Source of the DNA: an uncultured Desulfuromonadales bacterium
GTDB lineage: Bacteria > Desulfobacterota > Desulfuromonadia > Geobacterales > Pseudopelobacteraceae
Direction: 5' to 3'
Length of the DNA stretch: 64,000 nucleotides
Assembly (NCBI GenBank): GCA_903868145.1
Contig: CAIPTY010000058.1
Location: 62,001-126,000, forward strand
Both the position numbers and the translations under genes were made by a program. Every line of letters begins with the position of its first letter. The first letter of the stretch is position 1. Of this stretch, positions 29,880 to 37,567 are shown piece after piece. The notes below the pieces were generated by a model that was given only the letters and a program-made list of their open reading frames with translations, was not told the origin of the DNA and made no database searches.

Positions 29880-31123
29880 TGCATTCTATCAAGAAAACCA
29901 GCAGTCGATGGATGGTATGCACGGGAATTGCCTGCGTGGCTCTGCTGGCATCAGCGGTACCACAGGTACGGGCAGCCGATTTCAGCATCAAGCCGTCAAT
30001 CACGATCGGTGAGGAATTTACCGACAACGTCTTTGAGACCAACACCAATGTCAAATCCGACTTCATCACCCGCACACAGCCCGGTTTCGTACTCAGTTAC
30101 AAAGCCCCGGTCTGGGACTGGGATCTCAACTATACCTTCGACTACCGCTACTATGTGAACGGAAGCCGTAAAGACGACATGACCCACGATGGCAACCTCA
30201 AGGGGCTGGTGAGACTGATTGACGAGAAGGTATTTCTTGAGGTGAGCGACAGCTACAAGCGGGTCTCTCTCGATGTAAACCGTGATACAACCAAGGAGAG
30301 CCTTTTTCTCAACCAGTCCGACCAGAATATTGCGACCATCTCTCCGTACGTCATGCTGCGCCCCCTTCCGCAGATGACCCTCAAGAGCGGGTACCGGTAC
30401 GCCAACACCTGGTACAAAGACCCGCTGGGGGACAACAAGCAGGATCACATCGGGTTTGTGAACATCAGCTACGAGCTGACCCCCAAACTCTTCCTGACCG
30501 GCGACTATACCTACACATGGGAACTGCCTGAAAGAAACAGCAGCTTCAAACGCCACGAGGCCTATGTCGGTCCGCGCTACGAATATGCGGATAAATCGTT
30601 CATCTATGCCCAGGGCGGGGTCATTTCCACCAGCTACGACAAGGGAAACAACGCGCTCGATCCCGTATGGAACGCCGGCCTGACCCACACCTTCGACACC
30701 GCCGTCGCAACGATCACCGCCGGTATGAAATATGCCGATGATCCTCTCGGCCGGTCCATCCTCCAGACCTTCTACAACGGTTCGCTGACCAAGACCTTCC
30801 CGCGCGGCAGCCTTACCCTCAAGGGCTCATATATCGAGTCTTCGGGCACCGCGGACAGCAGCAAAACCTATTCGGGGGGCTTCAGCGGCACCTACGAGGT
30901 GATGCAGGATCTGAACGGCACACTGGGATTCACATACGAAAACTACAATGTGCCCAGCGGCACCACCGACAGATATCTGGTGGACTGCGGTCTGGTCTAC
31001 TCATTCGCAAAAGAGCTCACCCTGGGGCTCTCCTATAAATTCATCGACTTCCAGTCTGATACGATCGCCACGGACAACAAACAGGTCAACCGCGTGATTC
31101 TGGAAGTGAAGAAGATCTTCTAA
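29879..31123 (+). CDS. XrtA-locus outer membrane beta-barrel protein
   Basis: A 414-residue exported protein with a signal peptide cleaved near VRAADF. The mature part is rich in alternating aromatic/polar strands and ends in Phe (VILEVKKIF), as outer-membrane barrels do. The opening FSIKPSITIGEEFTDNVFET matches the uncharacterised outer-membrane protein that ends the export block of exosortase A loci. It may form the exit pore with the Wza-like protein. It is the last gene of the operon here; the genes normally expected next (deacetylase, FemAB-like protein, exosortase) do not follow. Confidence 0.84.
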   Translation: MHSIKKTSSRWMVCTGIACVALLASAVPQVRAADFSIKPSITIGEEFTDNVFETNTNVKSDFITRTQPGFVLSYKAPVWDWDLNYTFDYRYYVNGSRKDDMTHDGNLKGLVRLIDEKVFLEVSDSYKRVSLDVNRDTTKESLFLNQSDQNIATISPYVMLRPLPQMTLKSGYRYANTWYKDPLGDNKQDHIGFVNISYELTPKLFLTGDYTYTWELPERNSSFKRHEAYVGPRYEYADKSFIYAQGGVISTSYDKGNNALDPVWNAGLTHTFDTAVATITAGMKYADDPLGRSILQTFYNGSLTKTFPRGSLTLKGSYIESSGTADSSKTYSGGFSGTYEVMQDLNGTLGFTYENYNVPSGTTDRYLVDCGLVYSFAKELTLGLSYKFIDFQSDTIATDNKQVNRVILEVKKIF

Positions 31124-31197
31124 ACATGACCCTCCTCTTTTAGGCAGCGTTGTTGCTGATAGAATCTACGTATGCCGGCCAGACAAAGGAATGTTTC

Positions 31198-31488
31198 ATG
31201 CGTATCCACCCGGAAGAGCAGGCAGCAATTGTTTCTACGATTACCGGTTTTGATAATGAATCGGAAATCTTTCTCTTCGGTTCCCGTCTTGATGACACAA
31301 AACGTGGCGGGGATATAGATATCCTCGTAAAGTCAGATGTCATCTGCCGCAGCATGCTGGCTTGCATAGAAGACGAACTCTTCAGAAAGATCGATGAACA
31401 GAAAATTGATTTTGTACTGACCCTGAAGAACGAACTTAGTTCTTTTGCAGGAATGGTGCTTGCCAAAGGAGCGATACAGCTGTGGTGA
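31198..31488 (+). CDS. MNT-type nucleotidyltransferase (antitoxin-like, MntA)
   Basis: A 96-residue minimal nucleotidyltransferase. The active site reads IFLFGSRLDDTKRGGDIDIL, a GS-X9-DXD motif, and a second acidic position lies in KIDFVL. It overlaps the following HEPN gene by 7 bases. In such pairs the nucleotidyltransferase neutralises the HEPN toxin, in known cases by adding AMP to it. The start at 31198 has AAGGA upstream; an earlier in-frame ATG at 31150 adds 16 unlikely residues. Confidence 0.8.
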   Translation: MRIHPEEQAAIVSTITGFDNESEIFLFGSRLDDTKRGGDIDILVKSDVICRSMLACIEDELFRKIDEQKIDFVLTLKNELSSFAGMVLAKGAIQLW

Positions 31489-31949
31489 ATGAAGAGCTCA
31501 TCTATCTTCAGGAACTACTTGGGCGCCTGCAAAAGGCCGCCGGTACGCTCAACTATTCCTACACAATATGTGAGGCTATCGGTATCAAGGAAGCATACGA
31601 AGCAGAAGAACAGGACCGGTTTGAATCATTGACAGCCAAATTTGCCAGGTTGTCGGATTTGATTATCAAACAGGCCATCAAATTGATTGATATTCTTGAT
31701 CTTGACGAACCTCCCGAAACTGTCCGTGATTCAATCAACCGTGCCGAAAAGAAAGGTCTCATTGAATCAGGAATAAGATTTGTGGAGATCAGAAAATTGC
31801 GCAACAGAATTGCTCATGAATATGCCGAATCAGATGAAGATATTGTGGAAATTTATATGGAAGTGTTGCGGAGCACGCCACTGCTGTTTGATAGTGTGAA
31901 TCGAATCCTGGGCTACTGCCGAAAGTATACAGACCGGCAATGCTGCTAA
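31482..31949 (+). CDS. HEPN-domain protein (HepT-like toxin)
   Basis: A 155-residue all-helical HEPN protein. The diagnostic RX4HXY motif is present as RNRIAHEYA near residue 108, so the predicted RNase centre is intact. It starts with GTG (31482 or 31485) inside the last codons of the nucleotidyltransferase gene, a coupling typical for HepT-MntA pairs. It is probably a toxin that cuts RNA, held in check by its partner. It lies directly after the exopolysaccharide export operon and before the first copy of the dispersed repeat. Confidence 0.82.
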   Translation: MVNEELIYLQELLGRLQKAAGTLNYSYTICEAIGIKEAYEAEEQDRFESLTAKFARLSDLIIKQAIKLIDILDLDEPPETVRDSINRAEKKGLIESGIRFVEIRKLRNRIAHEYAESDEDIVEIYMEVLRSTPLLFDSVNRILGYCRKYTDRQCC

Positions 31950-31954
31950 AAACC

Positions 31955-32069
31955 TGATATTTCTCAGGATTATTCGGGATTCAGGGCTTTTAGACTCTGA
32001 AAGACTTTTGGAACCGCAGATTCACGCAGATGAACTCAGAGTTAGAACCACAAGCAAGAATTGTTTCTG
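31955..32069 (+). repeat. dispersed repeat, copy 1
   Basis: About 115 bases, shared with copy 2 at 32821-32936. Both contain the string GAAAGACTTTTGGAACCGCA and then the same CACGCAGATGAAC.CAGAG and CAAGCAAGAATT segments. Copy 1 lacks the matching right arm (CTCTGCG...ATCTGCGG) seen in copies 2 and 3. It sits between the HepT pair and the VapBC-like pair. Confidence 0.75.
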
Positions 32070-32136
32070 TTTAACGCATTATTTTTAATAAGTTGTAATG
32101 TTTCTAACTCACAATTTAACGGACAGGAAATTTACC

Positions 32137-32373
32137 ATGCCGACAACATATAAACAAAAATTATTTGGAGAATTAAACGCCATTCCGGAAGAAATGATTC
32201 CTCGCTTTTACCGAATTATACATGCGCTGTGTTCGGAGTTCACTCATACCGCAGTGGAGACGAAATCACGCGGATCGCTAAAAGGTATCTGGGGGGATAT
32301 AAAAATTGAAGAATCTTTGATAAAAGAAGCACGGAATTCGCTCTTTACGTATGAACGGGAAATAAAGGGATGA
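32137..32373 (+). CDS. antitoxin-like protein paired with a PIN toxin
   Basis: A 78-residue protein. The C-terminal half (RGSLKGIWGDIKIEESLIKE) has the G-x-L-K-G pattern followed by an acidic segment common in antitoxins of PIN toxins (VapB/DUF2281 type). The N-terminal part is helical without a clear DNA-binding motif. It overlaps the PIN gene by 4 bases (ATGA). The start at 32137 has GGAAA upstream; an earlier ATG at 32098 falls just behind the repeat. Assignment rests mainly on the partner. Confidence 0.62.
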   Translation: MPTTYKQKLFGELNAIPEEMIPRFYRIIHALCSEFTHTAVETKSRGSLKGIWGDIKIEESLIKEARNSLFTYEREIKG

Positions 32374-32756
32374 CGTATATTACGGATACGCACTCGCTGG
32401 TATGGTACTTTACCAACGATCAACGCCTTGGTAAAAAAGCACTCAAAGCGTTTGAAAGCACGGTACAGTCAGGTCGAATAATCGTACCTACTGTTGTATT
32501 GGCTGAGATTATGTTTATAGCAAATAAGGGACGACTCCTCATCGGCTTTACTGAAACGGTGGCTAAAATAGAATCAATGGCAAACTTTGAAATTGCAGTA
32601 CTTGACTTGGATGTACTTAGATTATCAGAAAAAACAAGTGTATCATTGGAGATGCATGACAAAATAATTGTCGCAACTGCAATGTGTTATGACGGTGTCC
32701 TGATTACAAAAGATGAACAGATAACAAAATCAAAAGTTGTTAAAACGGTCTGGTGA
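32370..32756 (+). CDS. PIN-domain ribonuclease (VapC-like toxin)
   Basis: A 128-residue PIN-domain protein with the acidic active site spread as usual: Asp6 in YITDTHSLVWYF, Glu46 in VVLAEIM, Asp97 in EMHDKIIVATA and the terminal Asp in LITKDEQI. It is of normal length, and all catalytic acids are present. As a VapC-type toxin it should cut tRNA or mRNA when freed from the upstream antitoxin. A second repeat copy follows it directly. Confidence 0.84.
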   Translation: MTYITDTHSLVWYFTNDQRLGKKALKAFESTVQSGRIIVPTVVLAEIMFIANKGRLLIGFTETVAKIESMANFEIAVLDLDVLRLSEKTSVSLEMHDKIIVATAMCYDGVLITKDEQITKSKVVKTVW

Positions 32757-32820
32757 TTTTATGCGAAGTTAAAATCCAGAGTAATCGCAGTAATCCCGAG
32801 ACTAAGAAAATATTTTAGCT

Positions 32821-33027
32821 TCAGGATTTCTCAGAATTACCCAGGATTCAAGGTTTTAACTACCTGAAAGACTTTTGGAACCGCAGATCCACGCAGATGA
32901 ACGCAGAGTTAGAACCACAAGCAAGAATTGATTCTGATTTACCCCAAAGCATAATGATTTTGACATACCCAAAAAGACTGTTAGATTTTGACTTTCTCTG
33001 CGTGCATCCGCCTTTATCTGCGGTTAA
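32821..33027 (+). repeat. dispersed repeat, copy 2 (complete, palindromic)
   Basis: The left part repeats copy 1. The left arm (about 32879-32908) and right arm (about 32996-33025, CTCTGCGTGCATCCGCCTTT...) are inverted repeats matching at 25 of 30 positions around a spacer of about 90 bases. The element fills the gap between the PIN toxin and the chimeric glycosyltransferase and ends 24 bases before the latter. Confidence 0.75.
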
Positions 33028-33051
33028 CTGTTTTATTCTAGAGACCAACCA

Positions 33052-33933
33052 ATGACTCAACAAACCAAGCCTGTTTCACAGCATATTCACGGCCTGGATG
33101 GTATTCGCGCCGTATCAATTCCGTCAATCTCATTTATAATACTGACCTGGAACTCGGAAGGGTATCTGAGGCGCTGCTTCGACTCACTTATCCGCACGTG
33201 TACGGCCGAGGATATCTCCTTTGAAGTCATTGTTATCGACAACGGCTCTCATGACGCTTCCTGCGATATTGTTGAAGGGTATAATAAAGATTCTTCCGAT
33301 ACCTTTCATCTTATCTCGCTGGAGTGCAACCGGGGTACGACCTATACACGCAATCTCGGATTGAAACAGGCACGGGGTGAATATTTGTGCATCCTCGATT
33401 CGGATACGGAAATGGGCGAGGGGAGTTTGACAGCGGTTATGAATCGCCTGAATTCAGATAGAAAAATCGGCATGCTTGTGCCGCGTTTGTTATTGCCGGA
33501 TGGTTCAGTTCAGAATTCAGTCAAGCGTTTTCCGACCATGCTCAACAAGCTGATGAAAATCCCCCGAATTGTTTTTGGTGTCAGCACAAAGAACAGCGAT
33601 TTTTACGAAAACTTCCCGTTTATCAAAGAATGTGAGGTTGATACGGCCATTTCTGCCTGCTGGTTTCTCAGAAGAGATGTCATGGAGAAGGTGGGATATC
33701 TGGATGAAAATATTTTCTACGCCCCGGAAGATATAGATTATTCACTGCGTGTCTGGCTGGCCGGATTCCGTATTCTTTATTATCCCGCTTATACGGTCCT
33801 GCATCACACCCAGCAGATAACCCACAAGAAACCCCTTTCAAAAACGTCGCTGAGTCACTTCGGCGGGCTGCTGTATTACTACCGGAAGCATGGTGGCTGG
33901 CTGGTGCGGCCGCGTGCTTCAAAGGCTCTTTGA
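33052..33933 (+). CDS. family 2 glycosyltransferase with an acyltransferase-derived N-terminus (chimera)
   Basis: A 293-residue GT2 enzyme. From residue 26 it is a normal GT-A fold: SISFIILTWNSEGYL, VIVIDNGSHDAS, the DXD motif in CILDSDTEMGEG, and EDIDYSLRVWLAGF near the end. Residues 1-23 (MTQQTKPVSQHIHGLDGIRA...) do not belong to GT2 enzymes. They match the first 23 residues of the acyltransferase fragment at 35780 at 18 positions, and the DNA is similar from about 6 bases before the ATG. The gene therefore looks like a fusion that gave the transferase a new start. The C-terminus is a little short for the family. Substrate unknown. Confidence 0.82.
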   Translation: MTQQTKPVSQHIHGLDGIRAVSIPSISFIILTWNSEGYLRRCFDSLIRTCTAEDISFEVIVIDNGSHDASCDIVEGYNKDSSDTFHLISLECNRGTTYTRNLGLKQARGEYLCILDSDTEMGEGSLTAVMNRLNSDRKIGMLVPRLLLPDGSVQNSVKRFPTMLNKLMKIPRIVFGVSTKNSDFYENFPFIKECEVDTAISACWFLRRDVMEKVGYLDENIFYAPEDIDYSLRVWLAGFRILYYPAYTVLHHTQQITHKKPLSKTSLSHFGGLLYYYRKHGGWLVRPRASKAL

Positions 33934-34052
33934 ACCGTAGATTCAGGCTGATAAACGCAGAGTAATCACAAGCACAACGAATGATTCCGGTTTCCCCAAA
34001 GCTTATTAATTTTGACGTGCTCCGCGTGTATCTGCGTTCATCTGCGGTTAAT
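33931..34052 (+). repeat. dispersed repeat, copy 3 (palindromic)
   Basis: Left arm TGAACCGTAGATTCAGGCTG... and right arm CTCCGCGTGTATCTGCGTTC... (34019-34052) are inverted repeats matching at 23 of 30 positions. The left arm touches the stop of the glycosyltransferase gene, and the right arm ends 14 bases before the next gene. It is shorter than copy 2. Confidence 0.72.
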
Positions 34053-34065
34053 AAAGATTCTAAGA

Positions 34066-35130
34066 ATGGATCGGTGCATGCTCGACAAGATAGCCGCAAC
34101 ATTACAATGGCTTCCCTCCTACTTTTCCCGCGAAATCGCTAGAACTCTCAATGGTGAGCGCGTCACCCCGAAACATATCTATTTCTGTATCTGCGATCAT
34201 TATGAGCCGTACTGGAACGGTGCTGACAAGACAACTGCCCGCACGCGCATCCAACGCTGGCTGAACGAATATCCAAAAATTGCCGACACATACCGTGATT
34301 CGGATGGTAATCGCCTCAAATACAGCTTTTTCTATCCGGAGGAGGAGTATCAGGTAGATGATCTGAATGCCCTGGCGGAGTTATGTCACGCCGGTTACGG
34401 CGAGGTGGAGATTCACCTGCACCACGACAATGACACCCCGGAGAATCTCCGGCGCACCTTGATTGACTTCAAGCATCGACTGCATGAACAGCACGGCCTG
34501 CTGTCGGTTGATAAGGTGACCGGCGAGATTGTCTACGGTTTCATTCACGGCAACTGGTCGCTCTGCAATTCCAGAAAAGACGGGCGCTGGTGTGGTGTCA
34601 ATGATGAGATAACGATCCTTCTGGAAACCGGCTGTTATGCCGACTTTACCCTGCCGTCAGCGCCCAGTGATACGCAGACCCGCAAGGTGAACAGCATCTA
34701 TTACGGGGTTGATAAGCCGGGCATGCCCAAATCACACGATTGGGGTGTGGATGCGGAGGTTGGCAAGCGTGGTGAAGGGTTATTGATGGTGCAGGGACCG
34801 TTGGCGCTCGATTGGGGACGGCGCAAGTTTGGAGTGGTTCCGCGCCTTGAATATAGCGGTTTATTGGGTAATTTCCCGCCATCAGCTGAACGGGTGAAGT
34901 TGTGGATTGATGCGGGGATATCGGTCAAAGGCTCACCGGAACACGTTTTTGTGAAGTTGTACACCCATGGCACGCAGGAAGGTGTCATGAAGATGCTGTT
35001 TGACGATGGCGGCTGGCAGCGTTTTTTTGATGGTATTGAGAAGTATGGCAATGATAATAAGGTAATGGTTCATTTTGTGAGTGCCAGAGAGCTAGTTAAC
35101 AAAATTGAAACCGTTTGCGCTATGAGATAG
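34066..35130 (+). CDS. polysaccharide deacetylase-like or hydrolase-like protein, unassigned
   Basis: A 354-residue cytoplasmic protein without signal peptide, not firmly recognised. It opens near HIYFCICDHYEPYW with a Cys/Asp/His cluster, and has EIHLHHDNDTPENLRRTL and FIHGNWSLCNSRKDGRWCG. Runs of His and Asp at these positions recall the metal site of NodB-type carbohydrate esterases, and its place among sugar genes fits. This remains inference. The start at 34066 or 34078 is chosen because the earlier in-frame ATG at 34012 lies inside the repeat. Confidence 0.62.
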   Translation: MDRCMLDKIAATLQWLPSYFSREIARTLNGERVTPKHIYFCICDHYEPYWNGADKTTARTRIQRWLNEYPKIADTYRDSDGNRLKYSFFYPEEEYQVDDLNALAELCHAGYGEVEIHLHHDNDTPENLRRTLIDFKHRLHEQHGLLSVDKVTGEIVYGFIHGNWSLCNSRKDGRWCGVNDEITILLETGCYADFTLPSAPSDTQTRKVNSIYYGVDKPGMPKSHDWGVDAEVGKRGEGLLMVQGPLALDWGRRKFGVVPRLEYSGLLGNFPPSAERVKLWIDAGISVKGSPEHVFVKLYTHGTQEGVMKMLFDDGGWQRFFDGIEKYGNDNKVMVHFVSARELVNKIETVCAMR

Positions 35131-35186
35131 CTGTTGGAATTCTCGGTGGGATTGTCGGTCATAAATTTCATGATTTCTCTTTAAAT

Positions 35187-35283
35187 GCCTGAAAGACCTT
35201 TGTAACCGAAGATTTACGCAGATGAACGTAGAAATGAAGATTTTGTAGCACCCCAAAAAAGATTTGTCTTTATCCGAGGTTTC
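35187..35283 (+). repeat. dispersed repeat, copy 4 (degenerate)
   Basis: CTGAAAGACC, TAACCGAAGATTTACGCAGA and TGAACGTAGA repeat the left part of copies 1 and 2 with several changes. A short right arm (TTGTCTTTATCCGAGGTTT, 35265-35283) is all that remains of the other side. It ends right before the second nucleotidyltransferase gene and may supply its ribosome site. Confidence 0.62.
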
Positions 35284-35284
35284 C

Positions 35285-35608
35285 ATGACTGTAACAGGAG
35301 CAAATGAATCATTGATGGAGGGAGCCCGTCGAATTTCCATCGCATTAAATCCTGAAAAAATTTATCTTTTTGGATCTCATGCATGGGGAATCCCGACGCC
35401 TGATAGTGACATTGATCTTTTTGTAATTGTCAAAGAGTCGGCGCAACCCGCATACCGGCGCTCTCGTGATGCATATCATTCATTACGAGGCCTCAGGGAA
35501 CCTTTTGAAGTAATAGTAAGAACCATTTCAGAGGTTGAGAAAAGCAGAACCGTTGCGTCGTCTTTTGTGAAAAAAGTTCTTGATCAAGGAAAATTATTAT
35601 ATGGATGA
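35285..35608 (+). CDS. MNT-type nucleotidyltransferase (second copy)
   Basis: A 107-residue minimal nucleotidyltransferase with IYLFGSHAWGIPTPDSDIDL, a GS-X10-DXD motif, and a second strand EVIVRTISEVE. It is not closely similar to the copy at 31198. The start at 35285 has GAGG nearby. It overlaps the HEPN gene by 8 bases, as in antitoxin-toxin pairs, but that partner is truncated. Confidence 0.78.
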   Translation: MTVTGANESLMEGARRISIALNPEKIYLFGSHAWGIPTPDSDIDLFVIVKESAQPAYRRSRDAYHSLRGLREPFEVIVRTISEVEKSRTVASSFVKKVLDQGKLLYG

Positions 35609-35783
35609 GGCGACAACTCATGAGGTAAGACAGTGGCTTCATAAATCAGACCATGATCTGCGTTCTGCAGCACGACTTATGTCTGGTGATGAGGAACCTC
35701 TGCTTGATACTGCCGTGTATCATTGCCAGCAGGCAGCAGAGAAAGCTCTAATAGCTTACCTTATTCAAGGGATCAACCCATGA
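35601..35783 (+). pseudogene. HEPN-domain protein, truncated
   Basis: Sixty residues of a HEPN protein (VRQWLHKSDHDLRSAARLMS, AVYHCQQAAEKALIAYLI). HEPN proteins of this type usually have about 120-130 residues, with the RX4-6H catalytic motif in the second half. Here the frame ends as QGINP at the point where the acyltransferase sequence begins (ATGA overlap). The catalytic half is missing, so it is read as inactive, cut by a recombination event. AAGGA lies upstream of the ATG at 35601. Confidence 0.7.
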
Positions 35784-36088
35784 CTCAACAAACCAAGCCG
35801 GTCTCGAAGCGTATTCCCTGCCTTGATGGTATTCGCGCCATATCGATTTCGCTTGTTTTGCTTGCTCACTTTATCGGAACCGTCGGTCAGGATGTACCAA
35901 AATGGATTCTGCCGTTTACCAAAATGGGTAACCTGGGTGTACGGATCTTTTTCGTCATCTCCGGATTTTTGATTACCACTCTGCTCATCTCCGAGTACAA
36001 AAAAACCGGCACCATCGCTCTCTTAAAATTCTATTTCAACCGTACGTTTCGTATTTTTCCTGTCTTCTATGCGTTTAGGCTAAATTAG
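35780..36088 (+). pseudogene. OafA/YrhL-type acyltransferase, N-terminal fragment
   Basis: A 102-residue remnant of an acyltransferase-3 membrane protein. LDGIRAISISLVLLAHFIG and GVRIFFVISGFLITTLLI are the first two helices with the family motifs, and NRTFRIFPVFY is the next conserved part. Normal members have about 350 residues; this one ends in AFRLN followed by a stop 3 bases before the flippase start. It must be non-functional as an acyltransferase. The 5' end is the source or sister of the chimeric start at 33052. Confidence 0.8.
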
Positions 36089-36091
36089 TAC

Positions 36092-37543
36092 ATGGCACAG
36101 TCACTAAAAAGTACGACATTCAAGAATATAAGCTACAACGCCATAGGTAAGGTTGTAGCTTTTGGTTTTCAATCGGTTGCTAATATCATTCTTAGCCGTG
36201 AATTGATTGCGGCTGATTATGGCGTCGCTGGTTTTGCCATGATCTGTGTTGCGTTTATGAAGAATTTTTCCGGTTTTGGAATTAACAGGGCTGCTGTGCA
36301 TGCTGCGGATTTTGATGAAAAGGCAATGGCTACAGCCTTTACATTACGGCAGATAATAGGCGTTATTGCATTCGGCATTACAATAGCGTTTTCCGGACTG
36401 GCGGAGCATTTTATTGATCATAAAGCAATTACATCAGTTATCAGGGTACTCGCGTTTGCTATCTTGATTGATAATTTTAGCCTGGTTTCTTCGATACAGC
36501 TTGAAAGGAATCTGAAGTTCTCAGTGATCTCACTTGCAGAGACAGGTCTGACGGCAGCGAGCTCTATAATCGCAATTATTCTGGCACTAAACGGATTTAA
36601 ATATTGGAGCATTGTCTATGCCTTTTTGGCGGCAAATACCGTTTTTGTAGCTATTACATACTGGTACGCGCCATACCGGTTTAAATTTTCCATAGACACT
36701 GTGATTGCCAAACAATATCTGAGTTTTGGTTCAACCGTTTTTTTAACAGGGCTTCTCTCTTTTGCCGTATTTAACATGGATAATTTTATCGTCGGTTCAG
36801 TTGCGGGCGTGTCGCAGCTTGGTTATTATGCAATAGCTTTTAACTGGGGCGCGATGGTCTGTTCGATCATGGGAGCGGTGGTTTTGGGTGTACTCTTTCC
36901 AACGTTTTCGCGTATGCAGGGTGATCTGGAACGGATGAAACAGGCGTATCTTAAGATCATTCAGTATACTGCGCTTTTTAGTGTGTTATGCAATGTTGGC
37001 CTGTTTTGTGTGGCGGATAATTTTCTGATTACTGTCCTCGGTAAAGGTACAGATAAGTGGCTTCCCTCGCTCATGACATTGCGGATTCTTTGCCTGTATG
37101 GAATAGTTCGCTCACTTATCGAACCGGCTTCATCTCTTCTTATGGCACAAGGAAAAGCACATATAGCGCTCAAGGCAAGCCTGCTGGTCGCTCTCGTTGA
37201 GCTTGCATTGGTGTATCCGGCTATTAAATATGGCGGGATTGAAGTTGTGGGTATAGCAGTGCTGTTTGCGTACGTCTGTCAGTTGGCTATCTATCTGCCA
37301 GCATTGAAAAAAACAAACGATATTAGACTGATAGAAATTGTGAAGATAACGTGGCCTGCCTTGGTGGCTGGTGGCATAACGCTGCTTGGTTATTTTTCAC
37401 TGAATGGTCTTTTTACTCCCGGACTCCTGAAACTGGTGGTGAGTATGTTTCTTCTTACATCAGTGTACCTTTTGTTTTATGGACTGCTGACTCGATGGCG
37501 CGTGTTTCTTCAATTAAGGGATTTATTACCAGCAAGAAGTTGA
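36092..37543 (+). CDS. lipid-linked oligosaccharide flippase (Wzx-like)
   Basis: A 483-residue membrane protein with about 12-14 helices, of the polysaccharide transporter (PST/MOP) family. It begins TTFKNISYNAIGKVVAFGFQ and contains LSRELIAADYGVAGFAMI, a hallmark opening of the WzxC-like lipopolysaccharide biosynthesis group, and a C-terminal PST domain. It should move undecaprenyl-linked repeat units across the inner membrane. It is the first intact gene of the AT-richer cluster; codons are richer in A/T than in the exopolysaccharide operon, suggesting transfer. Confidence 0.86.
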   Translation: MAQSLKSTTFKNISYNAIGKVVAFGFQSVANIILSRELIAADYGVAGFAMICVAFMKNFSGFGINRAAVHAADFDEKAMATAFTLRQIIGVIAFGITIAFSGLAEHFIDHKAITSVIRVLAFAILIDNFSLVSSIQLERNLKFSVISLAETGLTAASSIIAIILALNGFKYWSIVYAFLAANTVFVAITYWYAPYRFKFSIDTVIAKQYLSFGSTVFLTGLLSFAVFNMDNFIVGSVAGVSQLGYYAIAFNWGAMVCSIMGAVVLGVLFPTFSRMQGDLERMKQAYLKIIQYTALFSVLCNVGLFCVADNFLITVLGKGTDKWLPSLMTLRILCLYGIVRSLIEPASSLLMAQGKAHIALKASLLVALVELALVYPAIKYGGIEVVGIAVLFAYVCQLAIYLPALKKTNDIRLIEIVKITWPALVAGGITLLGYFSLNGLFTPGLLKLVVSMFLLTSVYLLFYGLLTRWRVFLQLRDLLPARS

Positions 37544-37567
37544 AACCGGAGAGGAGTCTTTACAAAA

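Noticed and set aside
31955-35283. CRISPR array
   Set aside because: The repeats are 100-200 bases, imperfect and separated by genes, not short regular repeats with spacers.
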